64,000 nt of DNA, taken from NCBI GenBank assembly GCA_951828235.1, contig OX639965.1, positions 62,001-126,000 of the forward strand, written 5' to 3'. Origin of the DNA: an uncultured Gammaproteobacteria bacterium (GTDB lineage Bacteria; Pseudomonadota; Gammaproteobacteria; Steroidobacterales; Foliamicaceae). Positions 27,571-35,210 of this stretch are shown here, one piece after another; positions within the stretch are counted from its first letter, which is position 1, and the number at the start of each line of letters is the position of its first letter. The notes below the pieces were generated by a model. The model was not told the origin of the DNA. It made no database searches and worked only from the letters and a program-made list of their open reading frames with translations. The position numbers were made by a program, and so were the translations under genes.

Positions 27571-27640
27571 GTTCCGGGAGCGAAGGCGGGACGCCTTCGT
27601 GGAGGGCGGGACGCCGTGAGGGCAAGGCCCTCGCTGACGG
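27571..27640. repeat. Short GC-rich palindromic repeats, two adjacent copies
   Basis: GAAGGCGGGACGCCTTC at 27582-27598 is followed by a second half-copy GGAGGGCGGGACGCC at 27601-27615 and a GAGGGCAAGGCCCTC hairpin. It begins directly at the yrdC-like stop codon and may act as a 3' stabiliser or transcription terminator. Confidence 0.75.
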
Positions 27641-27650
27641 GGATTAGGTT

Positions 27651-27691
27651 TTGCACGCGCAATCCGTGTAGGTATTGCACGCGCAATCCGT
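27651..27691 (+). promoter_or_regulatory. Tandem 17-base motif upstream of TonB receptor (candidate operators)
   Basis: TTGCACGCGCAATCCGT occurs twice, at 27651-27667 and 27675-27691, 24 bases apart. Each contains the partial dyad TTGC-N4-GCAA. They lie about 73-113 bases upstream of the receptor ATG, where a regulator binding two helical faces would sit. No regulator gene is adjacent. Confidence 0.45.
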
Positions 27692-27763
27692 TATCATGCG
27701 CTGGTTTTGGCGGCCGCAGGGGCCGCCGTATTCCCTATGAACCATCTAACAGGAGAAGTACGC

Positions 27764-29962
27764 ATGAAAACTCGTTTACTGCGGCTATCGCTGGCCGCAC
27801 TTATCAGCGGCTGCATGATGACCGCGGCAAACGTGGCGGCGCAGGAGAACATCCTCGAAGAGATCATCGTCACCGCGGAAAAACGCGAAGCATCGATCCA
27901 GGACACCGCCCTGGCGATCACCGCCGTGAGCGGCGACCTGCTGGAGAACGGCGGGCTGGATGAAATCGAGGACCTGAGCCTCGACGTGCCCTCGCTGGTA
28001 TTCAGCCGGGCGGGCGGCGAAGCGCAGCTCTACATCCGCGGCGTTGGCACCAACCTGTTCGGCATTGGCCAGGACTCTTCCGTAGCCGTGCATCAGGACG
28101 GCGTTTACCAGGGCCGCGCGCAGATGGGGCTGAACCAGTTCCTAGACGTGGAGCGCGTCGAAGTCCTGCGCGGGCCACAGGGCACGCTCTACGGCCGTAA
28201 TGCAACCGCGGGCGTGATCAACATCATTCACCGCGCACCCGGCGATGAGCCCGAGGGCTATGTGAACCTTACGCTCGGCAACTTCAACCGCTACGACGGC
28301 GAAGCGGCGTATGGCGGCCCGATCGGCGAGAACGCGGGCTTCCGCCTGGCGGTGCGCTACGGCAGCGATGGCGGCTTCACCGAGGACCTGGACCCCAGGG
28401 GCGGCGACGAAGTGGACGGCGGCGAGACCATGGCCGCCCGCGCGACGCTCACCTTCGCGCTTTCCGACACGATCAATGCAAAGATCATCGGTGACTACAC
28501 CGATTTCGACGGCGACAACCGCACCATCCGCCCGCGCGGCAATCTGCACCGGTCGGCGGCCGAAGGTGCCCAGGCCCTGCCGAACTTCGACCAGACCCGC
28601 AACGAGGTGGACAGCTTTCAGCAGTGGACCATTGGCGGCATTACCGCCGAGGTGACGGCGGATCTGGGCGGCGGGCTGACGCTGACCTCGATTACCGGCT
28701 ACCGCCAGTTCGAGGACAGCTTCCGGTTCAACACCGACGGGACCGAGATCTTCGTGACCCAGACGCATTTCGAGCGCGACACCGACCAGTTCTCCGAAGA
28801 GATCCGCCTGGCCTGCGACTGCCCGGATTACGAGTGGATCGCCGGCCTCTACTACTTCACCGAAGACAAGGAAGAGGCCCTCGGGCTTCCGGCCATCAAC
28901 TTCGGCGGCGCATTCAACATTTTCGCCACCAACAAGACCGACGCCTGGGCCGGCTTCGGCGAGCTGACCTGGCATTTCAGCGATCGCCTCGACGGCATCG
29001 TGGGGGTGCGCTACAGCAACGAGGAGAAGGAGGACTGGAACCTTCGCGGCCTGAACCCCGGCAATTTTGACGGACTGTTCGGCGCCAGCGATCCCATGGA
29101 CCTGGTCCTGAATTTCGGCGGCCGCAACAGCACCGACGACTGGAACGCATTCACGCCCAAGCTCGGCCTGAAGTTCGACTACAGCGACAACATCCTGCTG
29201 TACACGACGCTGACCCGCGGGTTCAAGTCCGGCGGCACCAATTCACTGGGCCCCGAACCGGCATTCGATCCCGAGTACATCTGGAACCTGGAAGTGGGCG
29301 CCAAGTCCACCCTTGCCGACGGCAGGGCGATCGCCAACGCGGCGGCCTTCTACTACGACTACACCGACCTGCAGGTTTCGACCTTCACCGAGGGCACGGT
29401 GCGCGTGACGAACGCGGCCGAAGCCACCGTGATGGGCCTGGAGGTGGATGTCTCCGCGGTGCTTTCCGACCAGTTCACCTGGGACACTTCCGCCATGGTC
29501 CTCAGCGCCGAGTATGACGATTTCGTAAGCCGCTTCGGGTTCGTCGACACTCCGGCCGGCCGCATGCCCAACGTGATCAACGTCGAGGGCAACAACCTGG
29601 TCAACGCGCCGGAGCTTTCAGTCACGTCAACGCTGAACTACAACGCCGACATCGGACCCGGACAGTTTTCCGCCCTGGCCCAGATCGCCTACCGCTCTCA
29701 GGTCTATCACAACCAGTTCAACGAAGCCGAAGTCGGCCAGGACAGCGTCATGCTCGCCAACCTCCGTGCCGGGATTACCTTCCTGAACGGCGTGGAAGTG
29801 GCTTTCGTGGTGCGCAATGTGCTGGACAAGGAGTACTACCAGAACTCGGTGCGGTTCACTTCGCTGAACGACCGGTCCAAGGACCTCGCCGGCATCGGCG
29901 CGGCCCTGGGCTACCCGGGCGAAGGCCGCTCCCTGGCGCTGCAATTGCACATGGGCTTTTGA
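27764..29962 (+). CDS. TonB-dependent outer-membrane receptor (copy 2)
   Basis: A 732-residue receptor with signal peptide (MKTRLLRLSLAALISGCMM..VAAQ), TonB-box region EEIIVTAEKREASIQDT, plug motifs (LYIRGVGTN, VERVEVLRGPQGTLYGRNA) and a beta-barrel ending LALQLHMGF with terminal Phe. The ATG at 27764 is preceded by AGGAG at 27751-27755; earlier start codons lack a signal peptide. The plug and barrel style resembles FpvA/IroN-like or pesticin-type receptors common in sphingomonads and marine gammaproteobacteria. The gene is followed by MFS and VOC genes, suggesting uptake of a small organic compound; a substrate cannot be named. Confidence 0.93.
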   Translation: MKTRLLRLSLAALISGCMMTAANVAAQENILEEIIVTAEKREASIQDTALAITAVSGDLLENGGLDEIEDLSLDVPSLVFSRAGGEAQLYIRGVGTNLFGIGQDSSVAVHQDGVYQGRAQMGLNQFLDVERVEVLRGPQGTLYGRNATAGVINIIHRAPGDEPEGYVNLTLGNFNRYDGEAAYGGPIGENAGFRLAVRYGSDGGFTEDLDPRGGDEVDGGETMAARATLTFALSDTINAKIIGDYTDFDGDNRTIRPRGNLHRSAAEGAQALPNFDQTRNEVDSFQQWTIGGITAEVTADLGGGLTLTSITGYRQFEDSFRFNTDGTEIFVTQTHFERDTDQFSEEIRLACDCPDYEWIAGLYYFTEDKEEALGLPAINFGGAFNIFATNKTDAWAGFGELTWHFSDRLDGIVGVRYSNEEKEDWNLRGLNPGNFDGLFGASDPMDLVLNFGGRNSTDDWNAFTPKLGLKFDYSDNILLYTTLTRGFKSGGTNSLGPEPAFDPEYIWNLEVGAKSTLADGRAIANAAAFYYDYTDLQVSTFTEGTVRVTNAAEATVMGLEVDVSAVLSDQFTWDTSAMVLSAEYDDFVSRFGFVDTPAGRMPNVINVEGNNLVNAPELSVTSTLNYNADIGPGQFSALAQIAYRSQVYHNQFNEAEVGQDSVMLANLRAGITFLNGVEVAFVVRNVLDKEYYQNSVRFTSLNDRSKDLAGIGAALGYPGEGRSLALQLHMGF

Positions 29963-29964
29963 AT

Positions 29965-30042
29965 AGGGAGGGCGCCCCGCCCCTCCCCTGGAGCGAGGGC
30001 GCCCCACCCCCAGGGAACGAGGGCGTCCCGCCCTCCCCCACA
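29965..30042. repeat. Short GC-rich palindromic repeats, three adjacent copies
   Basis: Three units (GAGGGCGCCCCGCCCCTC, GAGCGAGGGCGCCCCACCC, GAACGAGGGCGTCCCGCCCTC-like) fill the gap between the receptor stop and the MFS gene. This is the densest cluster of the family in the window. Confidence 0.8.
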
Positions 30043-30050
30043 GGTAAAGC

Positions 30051-31349
30051 ATGAGCCGCAGGAGTTGGTACGTCGTAGGCGTCCTCACGGTCGCCTACAC
30101 CTTCTCGTATATCGACCGCTCGGTGCTGGGCCTCATGGTGGGCCCGATTCGGGCCGAACTGGGCATCAGCGACACGCAGTTCAGCCTCCTGCAGGGCTTC
30201 GCTTTCGCAATCTTCTACACGCTGCTGGGCATACCCATCGCCTGGTTGGCCGACCGCGCCAGCCGCCGCAACATCATCTCCGCCGGAATCGCCGTCTGGA
30301 GCCTGATGACGGCCCTGTGCGGCCTGGCGCGCACCTTCGGCGCGATGTTCGCGGCCCGCGTGGGCGTGGGCGTGGGGGAAGCGGCGCTGTCGCCGGCCGC
30401 CTACTCGATGATCGCCGACCTTTTCCCGCGCGAAAAGCTGGGCCGTGCGCTGGGAATCTATTCGTCCGGCGTGTTCATCGGCATCGGCTTGAGCTTCATC
30501 CTGGTCGGCAAGCTGATCGGGATGCTGGATACGGTGACGCTGCCGGTCCTGGGCGAGCTCACGCCCTGGCGGCTGACGCTGATCATCCTCGGCGTCCCGG
30601 GCCTGGCCATCGCCGCACTGTGTTTCACCTTTCGTGAGCCAAAGCGGCTTGGCGTCAGCACCGGCGGCGTGCCCTTGAGCGATGTGGGCGCCTTTTTCGG
30701 AAAGAACGCAAGCCTCTATGTGCTGCATTTCGTTGCGTTTTCGATGCTCACGCTACTGTTCAATGCGGTCATGGCCTGGTTCGGCGAGTACCTGATCCGG
30801 ATCCACGAGATGAGCCGGGGCGACGCCGGCTGGTACATCGGACTGATCGTCACATTCTTCGGAGGCTTTGGGATCATTTGCGGCGGGCTTCACGCCGACT
30901 ATCTCAAGCGCCGCGGCGACAACGGCGGAGCGATCCGCTCTTCGCTGCTGGCCGCCTCAATCGTGCTGCCCCTGGGCGCCGGCGCCACCCTGATGCCCAG
31001 CGGGGAATTGTCGCTGTTGCTGTTGGCGCCGCTGCTGTTCTTCTCAAGCTGGGTGTTTGCGCCCGCCACCACCGCGCTCCAGCTTTTTTCGCCGCCGAAC
31101 ATGCGCGCACAGTTCTCGGCTGTGTACCTGTTCGTGGTTAACCTGACAGGGATCGGCTTCGGCGGCACCGCCGTCGCGCTGATCACTGACTTCGTGTTCC
31201 ACGATGACGGCATGCTCCATTATTCCATCGCCATAACCGCCGCGCTGAGTGGGACCCTGAGCTTGTTGCTGCTATGGCGCCTGCTGTCGATTTACCGTCG
31301 TGGCATGGACGAACGCGAACGGCAGATCGCCGCCGAGAGCGCCTCTTGA
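30051..31349 (+). CDS. MFS transporter, spinster-like (copy 1)
   Basis: A 432-residue inner-membrane carrier with about 12 hydrophobic segments. It starts SWYVVGVLTVAYTFSYIDRSVLG; the MFS loop 2-3 motif is seen as GIPIAWLADRASRRNII, and a further family block as ARVGVGVGEAALSPAAYSMI. These patterns match the spinster-like proton-coupled carriers common in Sphingomonadales and marine gammaproteobacteria, usually paired with TonB receptors. Its stop overlaps the VOC gene start by four bases (TTGA). A close paralogue lies at 32498-33760. Direction of transport and substrate are unknown. Confidence 0.92.
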   Translation: MSRRSWYVVGVLTVAYTFSYIDRSVLGLMVGPIRAELGISDTQFSLLQGFAFAIFYTLLGIPIAWLADRASRRNIISAGIAVWSLMTALCGLARTFGAMFAARVGVGVGEAALSPAAYSMIADLFPREKLGRALGIYSSGVFIGIGLSFILVGKLIGMLDTVTLPVLGELTPWRLTLIILGVPGLAIAALCFTFREPKRLGVSTGGVPLSDVGAFFGKNASLYVLHFVAFSMLTLLFNAVMAWFGEYLIRIHEMSRGDAGWYIGLIVTFFGGFGIICGGLHADYLKRRGDNGGAIRSSLLAASIVLPLGAGATLMPSGELSLLLLAPLLFFSSWVFAPATTALQLFSPPNMRAQFSAVYLFVVNLTGIGFGGTAVALITDFVFHDDGMLHYSIAITAALSGTLSLLLLWRLLSIYRRGMDERERQIAAESAS

Positions 31350-32122
31350 CCCGGATCGCGCTCGATATCGATCACGTCGGCCTGGTGGGGCCGGATATTC
31401 ACGGCACCGTCGCTGCGTTCCGGGCGCTGGGCTTTCGGGTTACCAACCCCGTAGAGCTGATGGGCTCGGCTCCCGACGGCAGCGAAAGAAGCCTCGGCCA
31501 ACAGAGTGCGCATTTCATCTTCGGCTCGACGTACGTGGAACTGAGCGAGGTCACGCGGCCCGGGCCCGACCACCACCTGGCCGCCTGGCTGGAGGGCGAT
31601 CCGGCCATTCGCATCCTGATCCTTCGGGCCGCGGACATCGACGCCGTCCGCGAGCAGGCTGTGGCTTCCGGACAGGATCCCACGCCGGTGGGCGAAGCCA
31701 GCCGGGCGCTGCACTACGCCGACGGCGCTGTGGCGCGCTTCAGGTGGCTGGCGCTGCCGCCGGAGAACTTTCCCGAAGCGTTGTGCGGTTACGTGCAGCA
31801 CCTCACGCCCGAGCTGGTGTTCTGGCAGAAGATGAACGCGCACCTCAACGGCGCGGTCGAACTGACCGGCATGACGCTGCACGCCACGGACACGGGCGAT
31901 GCCGAGCGCCGGTTCTGGCCGCTGAGCCGTGCGGACGCGCCGGAGTGCCTGGAAATCAGGCAGGCCGAAGGCGATTTCAGCGACTTTACCGCCCTGCACC
32001 TGCGCACCCGCAGCCTCGATCAGACCGCCGACACGCTCGCTGCGGCCGGCAAACCGTACCAGCGCGACGCGGGCAAGCTGACTGTCCAGGCCCCCGGCGT
32101 CCTCCTTCAATTCTCCGAATAG
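31346..32122 (+). CDS. VOC/glyoxalase-like domain protein
   Basis: A 258-residue protein of the glyoxalase-like (PF13468-type) group. It begins IALDIDHVGLVGPDIHGTVAAF, the beta-alpha-beta module of vicinal oxygen chelate folds, and has a second module around residues 150-255 (LTGMTLHATD). Candidate metal ligands are His in DIDHVG and acidic residues near VELSEV. The TTG start at 31346 overlaps the MFS stop, indicating coupling; the frame is open further upstream but inside the MFS gene. Could be a ring-cleavage dioxygenase, lyase or isomerase for the compound imported by the neighbouring carriers. No specific reaction can be assigned. Confidence 0.75.
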   Translation: MTRIALDIDHVGLVGPDIHGTVAAFRALGFRVTNPVELMGSAPDGSERSLGQQSAHFIFGSTYVELSEVTRPGPDHHLAAWLEGDPAIRILILRAADIDAVREQAVASGQDPTPVGEASRALHYADGAVARFRWLALPPENFPEALCGYVQHLTPELVFWQKMNAHLNGAVELTGMTLHATDTGDAERRFWPLSRADAPECLEIRQAEGDFSDFTALHLRTRSLDQTADTLAAAGKPYQRDAGKLTVQAPGVLLQFSE

Positions 32123-32154
32123 CCCGGGAAGGCGGCGTCCCGCGCTCGCTCCCA
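32123..32154. repeat. Short GC-rich palindromic repeat copy
   Basis: Reads GGGAAGGCGGCGTCCCGCGC followed by TCGCTCCC, the family pattern, directly after the VOC stop codon. Confidence 0.65.
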
Positions 32155-32172
32155 TGGCGTAAGCTACGCCGA

Positions 32173-32440
32173 TAGTGTGCTGTCCCATGAGTTCGTTGCC
32201 TTTCAGAGCGGGCCTGAAGCGTCAATGCAAGGCGACGTCCGCAGGGAATACTGCCTGTATTGCCCAGGGCGACAACGCCGCAGTGGCGCTTCAGGCCCGC
32301 TCCCGAAGGGCGCGTCCCCTGTGGCCCGTGGCCGCGTTGCGCTCCTTGGCAATGGGAACCACCATTCCCGGCGGAACGCGCCTTGCCACACGCCACAGGG
32401 GACACGCTGAAAGACAACGAACTCATGGGACAGCACACTA
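32173..32440. repeat. 268-bp cloverleaf-like inverted-repeat element
   Basis: Outer arms 32173-32206 and 32407-32440 (34 bases) are inverted repeats with one mismatch. Inside are two further stems: 32207-32221 with 32287-32301 (15 bp, perfect) and 32311-32325 with 32392-32406 (15 bp, one mismatch). The three stems abut to give a three-way junction. Open frames on both strands read similar peptides (LSHEFV...) because of the symmetry and are not taken as genes. No transposase is present. It occupies most of the 375-base gap between the VOC and second MFS genes. Confidence 0.9.
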
Positions 32441-32497
32441 GTCCGGAGGGAGGCCAGACCAATCGACAGGCTTAAGAATTTTGGCGCCTGGTACGCG

Positions 32498-33760
32498 GTG
32501 ATTTTGCTCACCTTCGCGTACACCTTCGCGCTGATCGACCGATGGATCATCGGCCTGATGGTGGGGCCGATACGGGCCGACCTGAATCTGAGCGACACCC
32601 AGTTCAGCCTTCTGCAGGGCATCGCCTTCGCCCTGTTCTACTGCACCATGGGCATACCCATCGCGCGGCTGGCCGACCGTTCGAACCGCCGCAACATCGT
32701 GGCCGCGGGCATTGCCCTTTGGAGCCTGATGACCGCGCTCTGCGGGCTGGCGCGGAGTTTCGGGTCCCTGTTCCTGGCGCGCGTGGGCGTAGGCGTGGGT
32801 GAAGCCGCGCTGGCGCCCGCGGCTTTCTCGCTGATTACCGACCTGTTCCCGCGCAATAAGGTCGGCCGGGCGATCGGCACCTACCAGACCGGCCTGTTCG
32901 TGGGCTACGGACTGAGCGTGATACTGGGCGGCTGGCTGGTAGGCACGCTGGAACAGGGCCCGCCGCTGGAATTTCCGCTGCTCGGAGAACTGTCCGCCTG
33001 GCGGGCAACGCTGGTGATCGTGGGCCTGCCAGGCCTTGTGATCGCCCTGCTATGTCTTACCTTCCGCGAACCCGCCCGCCACGGCGCCGTCGAAGGCGGC
33101 GTTCCGATACCCCAACTGATTGAATTCCTGAAGAAGAACATTGCGATTTACGGCAACCTGGTTTCCGCGTTCTGCATGCTCTCGCTGCTCTTCAACGCGG
33201 TCCTGGTGTGGGGCGCGGAGTACTTCATTCGGATTCACGAAATACCGCGGGCCACGGTGGGACTCAGGCTGGGCCTTGTGGTGGGCACGTTCGGTTGCAT
33301 CGGATCCATAGTCGGCGGCCTGCATGCCGATTACCTCCACCGTCAGGGCGATCGCGGCGGAACCATCCGCTCGGCCATACTGGCCACTATCGTGCTGGTG
33401 CCAACGGCCGCGGCGACTCCGCTTATTGCCGATGCCAATTACTCGCTGGCCATGTACGCGCCTTTGCTGTTCTTCGGAAGCTGGGTATTTCCCCCCGCGG
33501 TGATCACGCTGCAACTGTTCACGCCGCCGTCCATGCGCGCCCAGACCAGCGCGATCTACCTGTTCATCGTGGCTCTCGTGAGTATGGGCTTCGGCAGCAC
33601 ATCGGTGGCGCTGATCACGGACTTTGTGTTCGCCAACGACCTAAAGCTGCACTACTCGATGGCGATCGTCGGGGGGATCAGCGGCCTGCTCGGCCTGTTC
33701 TTCCTGTGGCGCCTGCTGCCCATCTACCGCAAGGCCATGGCTGCTCGTAACCTGCCCTGA
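32498..33760 (+). CDS. MFS transporter, spinster-like (copy 2)
   Basis: A 420-residue inner-membrane carrier, paralogous to copy 1 along its whole length (shared blocks: FSLLQGIAFALFY, GIPIARLADRSNRRNI, ARVGVGVGEAALAPAAFSLI). GTG at 32498 is the first start codon in frame after the upstream stop at 32408. Alignment with copy 1 shows homology beginning earlier (NFGAWYAV before the GTG), so about eight N-terminal residues lack a start codon. The cloverleaf repeat ends only 57 bases upstream and may have removed the native start and ribosome site. Followed three bases later by moeA. Confidence 0.88.
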   Translation: MILLTFAYTFALIDRWIIGLMVGPIRADLNLSDTQFSLLQGIAFALFYCTMGIPIARLADRSNRRNIVAAGIALWSLMTALCGLARSFGSLFLARVGVGVGEAALAPAAFSLITDLFPRNKVGRAIGTYQTGLFVGYGLSVILGGWLVGTLEQGPPLEFPLLGELSAWRATLVIVGLPGLVIALLCLTFREPARHGAVEGGVPIPQLIEFLKKNIAIYGNLVSAFCMLSLLFNAVLVWGAEYFIRIHEIPRATVGLRLGLVVGTFGCIGSIVGGLHADYLHRQGDRGGTIRSAILATIVLVPTAAATPLIADANYSLAMYAPLLFFGSWVFPPAVITLQLFTPPSMRAQTSAIYLFIVALVSMGFGSTSVALITDFVFANDLKLHYSMAIVGGISGLLGLFFLWRLLPIYRKAMAARNLP

Positions 33761-33763
33761 TCC

Positions 33764-34975
33764 GTGCAAACCGAGCTTTCCGTCGCCCAGGCCGAGCGCC
33801 TCATCCTGCAGACTGTGCCCATCTGGCCGGCCGAGCCGCTTGCGCTTGACGCCGCAGCTGGCCGCGTCCTTCGTCAGAACGTACTCGCGGAACGCGACCT
33901 GCCGCCCTACGACCGCGCCACCATGGATGGCATTGCCATCGTCTGGCGCTCCTGGTCGTCCGGACAGAGGGAATTTCCGCTCGAGGGAGTGCAAAGCGCC
34001 GGCCAGGCCCCCGGCGCCCTGTCAGGCGCGGGCGTGGCATGGCGAATCGCGACCGGCGCGGCGATTCCCGAGGGCGCCGACACCGTCGTTCCCGTGGAGA
34101 GACTCGTCGAAACGAATGGCGGGATTCGCATGGACGACGCCTATCGCCCGAAACGGGGCCAGTTCATCCACAGACAAGCGTCGGACCGCCGGGCGGGCGC
34201 CCTGCTCCTGAAGGAGGGCCAGCGCATCGGCGGAGTCGAGATGGCGCTGTTGAGCGCCAACGGCGTAGCGCGGCCGCGCGTCGCCCCGGACCCCCGTATC
34301 GCCCTGGTCTCCACCGGCGACGAACTCGTCGGGCTGGACTCCCGTCCCGAAGGCTGGCAAGTGCGGTCCAGCAACGGCCCCGCCATGTCGGCCCTGCTAA
34401 AGCGCCATGGCTTCGGCAGGGTGGCGGCCATGCATGCGCCCGACGATCCGGAAGCGCTTGCGGAACGTATCCGCGAAGCCCTGTCCGAAAGCGATGCGAT
34501 GGTCTTGAGCGGCGGCGTTTCGAAGGGCGCCCGGGACTTTGTGCCCGGTGTTCTGACCGAAATGGGCACGAGGCCGGCGCTGCATCGCGTGCGCCAGCGC
34601 CCCGGCTTCCCCCTGTGGTTCGGCATGCACGGCGAAAAACCCGTCTTCGGCCTGCCGGGAAATCCCGTCTCCAGCCTTGTCTGCCTGCGCCGCTACGTCA
34701 TCCCCGCCCTCGGCAAGGCGCAAGGCGCTCGTCCCGCCACCGCTGCTTACGCCACATTCACCAAAGCCGTCACTTTCAAACCGGCATTGACCTGGTTTCT
34801 CCCGGTGCGGCTTTCAACCAGCAATGAAGGGCAGCTGCTCGCTCAACCGCGCCAGACAAACACCTCGGGCGATTTCGCCTCCCTCGCCCAAACCGATGGC
34901 TTCGCCCAGCTTCCCGCAAACCGCAGCCACTTCCCCGCCGGAGCAACGGCACGCATCTTCCGCTGGAACGGCTAG
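33764..34975 (+). CDS. moeA: Molybdopterin molybdenumtransferase MoeA
   Basis: A 403-residue cytosolic enzyme that inserts molybdate into adenylated molybdopterin, the last step of Mo-cofactor synthesis. Family blocks: DLPPYDRATMDGIA near residue 50, GAAIPEGADTVVPVE, STGDELV and LSGGVSKGARDFVP, followed by VFGLPGNPVSSLVC. Start is GTG three bases after the MFS stop. Length is near E. coli MoeA (411). It would serve the Cox-type hydroxylase in the window; moaB at 59195 is the only other cofactor gene seen. Position behind a transporter operon is unusual. Confidence 0.93.
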   Translation: MQTELSVAQAERLILQTVPIWPAEPLALDAAAGRVLRQNVLAERDLPPYDRATMDGIAIVWRSWSSGQREFPLEGVQSAGQAPGALSGAGVAWRIATGAAIPEGADTVVPVERLVETNGGIRMDDAYRPKRGQFIHRQASDRRAGALLLKEGQRIGGVEMALLSANGVARPRVAPDPRIALVSTGDELVGLDSRPEGWQVRSSNGPAMSALLKRHGFGRVAAMHAPDDPEALAERIREALSESDAMVLSGGVSKGARDFVPGVLTEMGTRPALHRVRQRPGFPLWFGMHGEKPVFGLPGNPVSSLVCLRRYVIPALGKAQGARPATAAYATFTKAVTFKPALTWFLPVRLSTSNEGQLLAQPRQTNTSGDFASLAQTDGFAQLPANRSHFPAGATARIFRWNG

Positions 34976-35051
34976 TCCGGCCGGCCTTGCCTGTTGCAGA
35001 CAAACCTTGTCTTGTAACAATTGGTAAGTCCAGTTAGGATGGCGGGACTTT

Positions 35052-35086
35052 CAACAAGCTGCGAATTTCTCGACGGCAACTTGTTG
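35052..35086. promoter_or_regulatory. Inverted repeat in the moeA-TonB receptor intergenic region
   Basis: CAACAAG (35052-35058) and CTTGTTG (35080-35086) are perfect inverted repeats 21 bases apart in the 235-base gap. No T-tract follows, so an operator or leader structure for the receptor is as likely as a terminator. Confidence 0.3.
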
Positions 35087-35210
35087 TAGATGTGTGGCTT
35101 CTTTTTCCGGCGGCCCATCAGGGATTGCCGGACCGGGTTGTGACAGATTTACCCGAGGCCTTGCGACTTACGCTGCGCACTGCGGCCCAGTCGTCGCCGG
35201 AGGGTCTTCC

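Noticed and set aside
32177..32622. Open frames on both strands within the cloverleaf element (peptides beginning LSHEFV)
   Set aside because: The two strands encode similar peptides only because the DNA is palindromic. No protein family is recognised and no ribosome site is evident.
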